From assembly GCF_020532645.1 (NCBI RefSeq), contig NZ_JAJAUZ010000033.1, positions 1 through 64,000 of the forward strand: a DNA stretch of 64,000 nt. Reading direction: 5' to 3'. Position 1 is the first letter of the stretch. Every line of letters starts with the position of its first letter. The stretch is from Streptomyces bambusae. GTDB taxonomy: Bacteria > Actinomycetota > Actinomycetes > Streptomycetales > Streptomycetaceae. This document shows, one piece after another, positions 61,005 through 64,000 of this stretch. The notes under the pieces are model-generated. The model was not told the origin of the DNA, did no database searches, and was given only the letters and a program-made list of their open reading frames with translations. Both the position numbers and the translations under genes were made by a program.

Positions 61005-61940
61005 CTACGCCTCCGCCCGTACCCGGTCCCGCGTCTGCGCGCGGACCGCGCCCATGCTGGCGGCGATGACGAGGGCGATGGCGGCCGCGTCCGTCCAGGA
61101 CATGGCCTGGTGGAGGACGAACAGGCCGGCCAGCGCGGCGATCGCCGGCTCCAGGCTCATCAGGACGGCGAAGGTAGGGGCGGGCAGCCGCCGCAGGGCC
61201 AGCAGTTCGAGGGTGTACGGCAGGACCGACGACAGCAGGGCCACGCCGACGCCCAGCAGCAGCGTGCCCGGCACCAGCAGGGCCGTACCCGCTTCCGCGA
61301 TGCCCAGCGGCAGGCTGAGGACCGCCGCCACGGCCATGGCCAGGGCCAGCCCGTCCGCCTGCGGGAAGCGCCTCCCGGTGCGGGCGCTGAAGACGATGTA
61401 CGCCGCCCACATCGCGCCCGCACCGACCGCGAACGCCGCACCCGCCGGGTCCAGGCCGCCGAAGCCGCCGCCCCCGTGCCCGCTGAGCAGCGCCACGCCG
61501 GCCAGTGCCAGGCCCGCCCACAGCAGGCTGGACAGGCGGCGGGCCACGACGACCGACAGGGCGAGCGGGCCGAGCACCTCCAGCGTGACGGCGGGGCCGA
61601 GCGGGATGCGGTCGATGGCCTGGTAGAAGAGGCCGTTCATGCCGGCCATGGCGATGCCGAAGGCGATCACCGTGCCCCAGTCGGCCCGCGAGTACCCGCG
61701 CAGCCGCGGCCGGCACACGGCGAGCAGGACCACGGCCGCGGCGGCCAGGCGCAGTGCGACGACACCGGCGGCGCCGGCGCGGGGCATGAGCATGACGGCG
61801 ATGGCGGCGCCGAACTGTACGGAGATGCCGGCGGCGATGACCAGGCCGACGGGGCCGAGGCGGGACGGGCCGTGCGGTCGTTCGGGGCGGGAGGGGGCGG
61901 ACGTGGGCGCGGCGGACACGGCAGGGGCGGAACGGGGCAT
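61005..61940 (-). CDS. EamA/DMT family transporter (RhtA-like)
   Basis: A 311-residue membrane protein with ten predicted helices in two EamA halves; examples are LVIAAGISVQFGAAIAVMLMP, GVVALRLAAAAVVLLAVC, GVALLSSVLPYTLELLALRRLPAPTFAVLMSLEPAIAALAGLFVLHQ and DAAAIALVIAASMGAVRA. The second half has the LEP motif typical for DMT exporters. It may export amino acids or drugs. The N-terminal 28 residues are a Pro/Ser-rich leader. A 17-base tandem duplication lies before the gene. Confidence 0.92.
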   Translation of the reverse strand: MPRSAPAVSAAPTSAPSRPERPHGPSRLGPVGLVIAAGISVQFGAAIAVMLMPRAGAAGVVALRLAAAAVVLLAVCRPRLRGYSRADWGTVIAFGIAMAGMNGLFYQAIDRIPLGPAVTLEVLGPLALSVVVARRLSSLLWAGLALAGVALLSGHGGGGFGGLDPAGAAFAVGAGAMWAAYIVFSARTGRRFPQADGLALAMAVAAVLSLPLGIAEAGTALLVPGTLLLGVGVALLSSVLPYTLELLALRRLPAPTFAVLMSLEPAIAALAGLFVLHQAMSWTDAAAIALVIAASMGAVRAQTRDRVRAEA

Positions 61941-61974
61941 TCCCCCACCTTAATCCGTAAGGGGCATCCAGCGC

Positions 61975-62008
61975 CCTATCACCTTACGAGGCCTATCACC
62001 TTACGAGG
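61975..62008. repeat. Perfect 17-base tandem duplication
   Basis: cctatcaccttacgagg occurs twice with no gap (61975-61991 and 61992-62008). The second copy includes the last codons and stop of the FAD/Fe-S oxidase gene; the first lies in the 55-base spacer before the EamA gene. An inverse CGTAAGG lies further downstream at about 61956. Confidence 0.8.
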
Positions 62009-64000
62009 CCCTCCGACAGGAGCTGGGCCATGTGCAGGGCGGGGCGCGGGGACAGGTGGGCCAGCTGGGTGCGGCAGGAGAAGCCGTCGGCAAGGACCGC
62101 CGCCGCGGGAGGGGCGGCACGGACCGCCGGCAGGAGTTGTTCCTCCGCGCAGGCCACCGACACCGCGTACCGCCCAGCACCCCGCTCGAAGCCGAAGTTC
62201 CCGGCCAGCCCGCAGCAGCCGGCGCTGAGCGCCCCGGTCAGACCGGCCCGCTCCCGCAGCCGGCGTTCCGCCGCGTCGCCCAGCACCGCGTGCTGGTGGC
62301 AGTGCGTCTGCCCGGCCACCGCACGGTCCAGCCGCGGCGGCTGCCAGTGCGGCGCCCGTTCCTCCAGGACCTGCGCGAACGTCCGTACCGCCGCCGCCAG
62401 CCGGGCCGCCCGCGGATCGTCCGGCAGCAGCTCCGGCAGGTCCGCGCGCAGGGCCGCCGCGCAGCTCGGCTCCAGCACGGCCACCGGGCCGGTCTCCCCC
62501 ACGACGTCCAGGGTTCGCCGCAGCACCGCACGGGCCCGGTCCAGCCGGCCCGTGGACAGGTAGGTCAGCCCGCAGCACACCCGGCCGCGCGGCAGTTCCA
62601 CCCCGATTCCGGCCGCCGCCAGGACCCGTACGGCGGCCCGCCCGACCTCGGGTGCGAGGTGTTCGGTGAACGTGTCGGGCCACAGGAGCACGCGCTCGCC
62701 CCGGCCGGCGGGGACGCCGTGCTTCCGGAACCAGCGGGTGAACGGTTCCGCCGCCACCGGCGGCAGCTCCCGTTCCGGGGTGATCCCGCCGAGGCGGCGC
62801 AGCAGCGGAACCCGGCCGAGGAGGTTGGCCGGGGCGGCTCCGCGGACCGTGGCGATGAGGTGGAGCCAGGCGGGGAGGCCACCCATCGTGTAGTGGGCGG
62901 CCGGGCGGATGCGGCCCGCCCAGTGGCGGTGCAGGAACTCCGCCTTGTACGCGGCCATGTCGACGCCGGCGGGGCAGTCGCTGCGGCAGCCCTTGCAGGA
63001 GAGGCAGAGGTCCAGGGCCTCGCGGACGTCCGTCGAGCGCCAGGAATCCTCGACGAGCTCCCCGGTGAGCATTTCGTGGAGGAGGCGGGCCCGGCCCCTC
63101 GTCGAATGGCGCTCGTCGCGCGTGACGCGGAACGACGGGCACATCACGTCCGTGCCGGACGGTTCTGCGGACCGGCACCTGGCCACGCCGACGCAGCGGA
63201 CGACTCCGCGGGCCAGGGTGGTTTCGGGGGCTCCGCCTCCGGACCCCCGCGCCTCGGAAGGCGGCGGGGCCGGAACCGCCACCGGCAGGAACCGCAGGTT
63301 CTCGTCCAGCCGGTGCGCCCGCACCAGCATCCCCGGGTTCAGACCCCCCGCCGGGTCCCACACGTCCTTGTACGACTCGAAGAGGCGGATTGTGTCGGGG
63401 CCGTACATGTGCGGGAGGAGTTCCGCGCGGGCCTGGCCGTCGCCGTGTTCGCCGGAGAGGGAGCCGCCGTGGGCGGTGACCAGGACTGCCAGTTCCTCCG
63501 AGAAGCGGCGGAAGCGGGCGACGCCGGGCGCGCTCGCCAGGTCGAAATCGATGCGGACGTGGATGCAGCCCTCGCCGAAGTGGCCGTACGGGATGCCGCG
63601 GAGGCCGTGGGCGGACAGCAGGGTGCGGAAGTCGCGGAGGTAGCCGGCCAGACGGGCCGGCGGGACGGCGCAGTCCTCCCAGCCGGGCCAGGCCTCCGTG
63701 CCGTCGGGCAGGCGGGTCGCGGTGCCGGCGGCGTCCTCGCGGATGCGCCACAGCGCACGTTGGCGGGCCGGGTCCGCGAGGACGGCCGCGGACACCGCGT
63801 CGGCCGCCCGGACGACCTCGTGCGCCGCCGCCTCGTCCGGCATCTCGACGAACAGCCACGCCCGCCCCCGCGGCAGCAGTTCCGCGCCCGCCGCCCCGCG
63901 GACCAGGTCGGCGGCCATCCCCTCCACCGTCAGCGGCCCGTACGGCAGCAGCCCGGCCGCGGCCTCGGCGGCCGCGCCCTCGTCGGCGTAGCCGAGGACG
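61996..64000 (-). CDS. FAD-linked oxidase and Fe-S protein (D-lactate/glycolate dehydrogenase type), 5' end outside the window
   Basis: At least 668 residues are visible; the usual length is 900-1000, so the N-terminal FAD domain lies beyond the right edge. Visible are the FAD-oxidase C-terminal domain (RGIPYGHFGEGCIHVRIDFDL, GGSLSGEHGDGQARAELLPHMYG), Fe-S ligands in RCVGVARC ... MCPSFR and CLSCKGCRSDCPAGVD, and two CCG-type domains of GlpC class (VCCGLTYLSTG, EPSCAA, SAGCCGLAGNFG). The protein would oxidise a 2-hydroxy acid and pass electrons to the membrane. Between LRFLPVAVPA and ARGVVRCVG an extra stretch SEARGSGGGAPETTL is encoded by a copy of the intergenic repeat. Confidence 0.9.
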   Translation of the reverse strand, partial: VLGYADEGAAAEAAAGLLPYGPLTVEGMAADLVRGAAGAELLPRGRAWLFVEMPDEAAAHEVVRAADAVSAAVLADPARQRALWRIREDAAGTATRLPDGTEAWPGWEDCAVPPARLAGYLRDFRTLLSAHGLRGIPYGHFGEGCIHVRIDFDLASAPGVARFRRFSEELAVLVTAHGGSLSGEHGDGQARAELLPHMYGPDTIRLFESYKDVWDPAGGLNPGMLVRAHRLDENLRFLPVAVPAPPPSEARGSGGGAPETTLARGVVRCVGVARCRSAEPSGTDVMCPSFRVTRDERHSTRGRARLLHEMLTGELVEDSWRSTDVREALDLCLSCKGCRSDCPAGVDMAAYKAEFLHRHWAGRIRPAAHYTMGGLPAWLHLIATVRGAAPANLLGRVPLLRRLGGITPERELPPVAAEPFTRWFRKHGVPAGRGERVLLWPDTFTEHLAPEVGRAAVRVLAAAGIGVELPRGRVCCGLTYLSTGRLDRARAVLRRTLDVVGETGPVAVLEPSCAAALRADLPELLPDDPRAARLAAAVRTFAQVLEERAPHWQPPRLDRAVAGQTHCHQHAVLGDAAERRLRERAGLTGALSAGCCGLAGNFGFERGAGRYAVSVACAEEQLLPAVRAAPPAAAVLADGFSCRTQLAHLSPRPALHMAQLLSEGLVR
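63226..63274. repeat. REP-like intergenic repeat inserted in frame inside the FAD/Fe-S gene
   Basis: From 63226 the sequence ggggctccgcctccggaccc continues as ccgcgcctcggaaggcggcggggcc, which matches the repeat of the spacers at 2127 and 6587 almost base for base. It encodes the Gly/Pro/Ser-rich insertion between the FAD and Fe-S parts of the protein and keeps the frame open. Confidence 0.75.

Overview
The window is GC-rich actinobacterial chromosome, almost certainly Streptomyces. The evidence is very high GC at third codon positions, many GTG starts, GTGA/ATGA-coupled operons, repeated 'ctccgcccc / cctcaa.cgccgg' intergenic repeats, an SCO4402-family protein, a DmdR1-type iron regulator with a DasR-like (dre) site, a GTTTCACGTGAAAC parS site and anti-sigma/mycothiol-type domains. 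From memory the 29-57 kb part resembles the S. coelicolor SCO4380-SCO4411 neighbourhood; I could not check this. No tRNA, rRNA, CRISPR array or intact insertion sequence was seen.

Layout. 1-2.1 kb: truncated Ser/Thr kinase and a glyoxalase-fold protein. 2.4-29.1 kb: a large catabolic island. It opens with a TetR regulator and holds four acyl-CoA dehydrogenases (one pair adjacent, one subunit short), an AMP-forming and an NDP-forming acyl-CoA ligase, an enoyl-CoA hydratase, an HSD17B4-like dehydrogenase, a zinc alcohol dehydrogenase, an Ltp2-like thiolase-fold aldolase with a separate DUF35 partner, a DoxX protein, a flavin reductase, an F420-type reductase, a cyclase and an amidohydrolase. 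Ten copies of one palindrome (consensus TCTGACGRNCCGTCAGA) lie in this island, nine of them immediately upstream of its operons. This is the main finding: an apparently coherent single-regulator catabolon, possibly for a steroid- or terpenoid-like side chain, embedded among unrelated genes.

29.1-49 kb: mostly conserved Streptomyces genes: EF-hand protein, ECF-like sigma factor with anti-sigma, purU, SCO4402-family protein, a periplasmic-binding lipoprotein, a membrane protein with six DAEATAFIPP-type repeats, an NsdA-like regulator divergent from a prim-pol-like protein, an ABC exporter, an alpha/beta hydrolase, dmdR1 divergent from a SIS-domain gene, a PAS/GAF protein, a 12-codon mini-gene with an extreme Shine-Dalgarno sequence, pdxH and citrate synthase.

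48.5-57.3 kb: one tightly coupled seven-gene operon (TIGR03084, AtuA, carboxyltransferase, biotin carboxylase/BCCP, acyl-CoA dehydrogenase, enoyl-CoA hydratase, TetR) resembling leucine/acyclic-terpene (Liu/Atu) degradation; a parS site lies inside the biotin carboxylase gene. 57.3-64 kb: CocE-type hydrolase, WYL regulator, small secreted Cys protein, EamA transporter and a truncated FAD/Fe-S oxidase that carries one intergenic repeat inside its coding frame.
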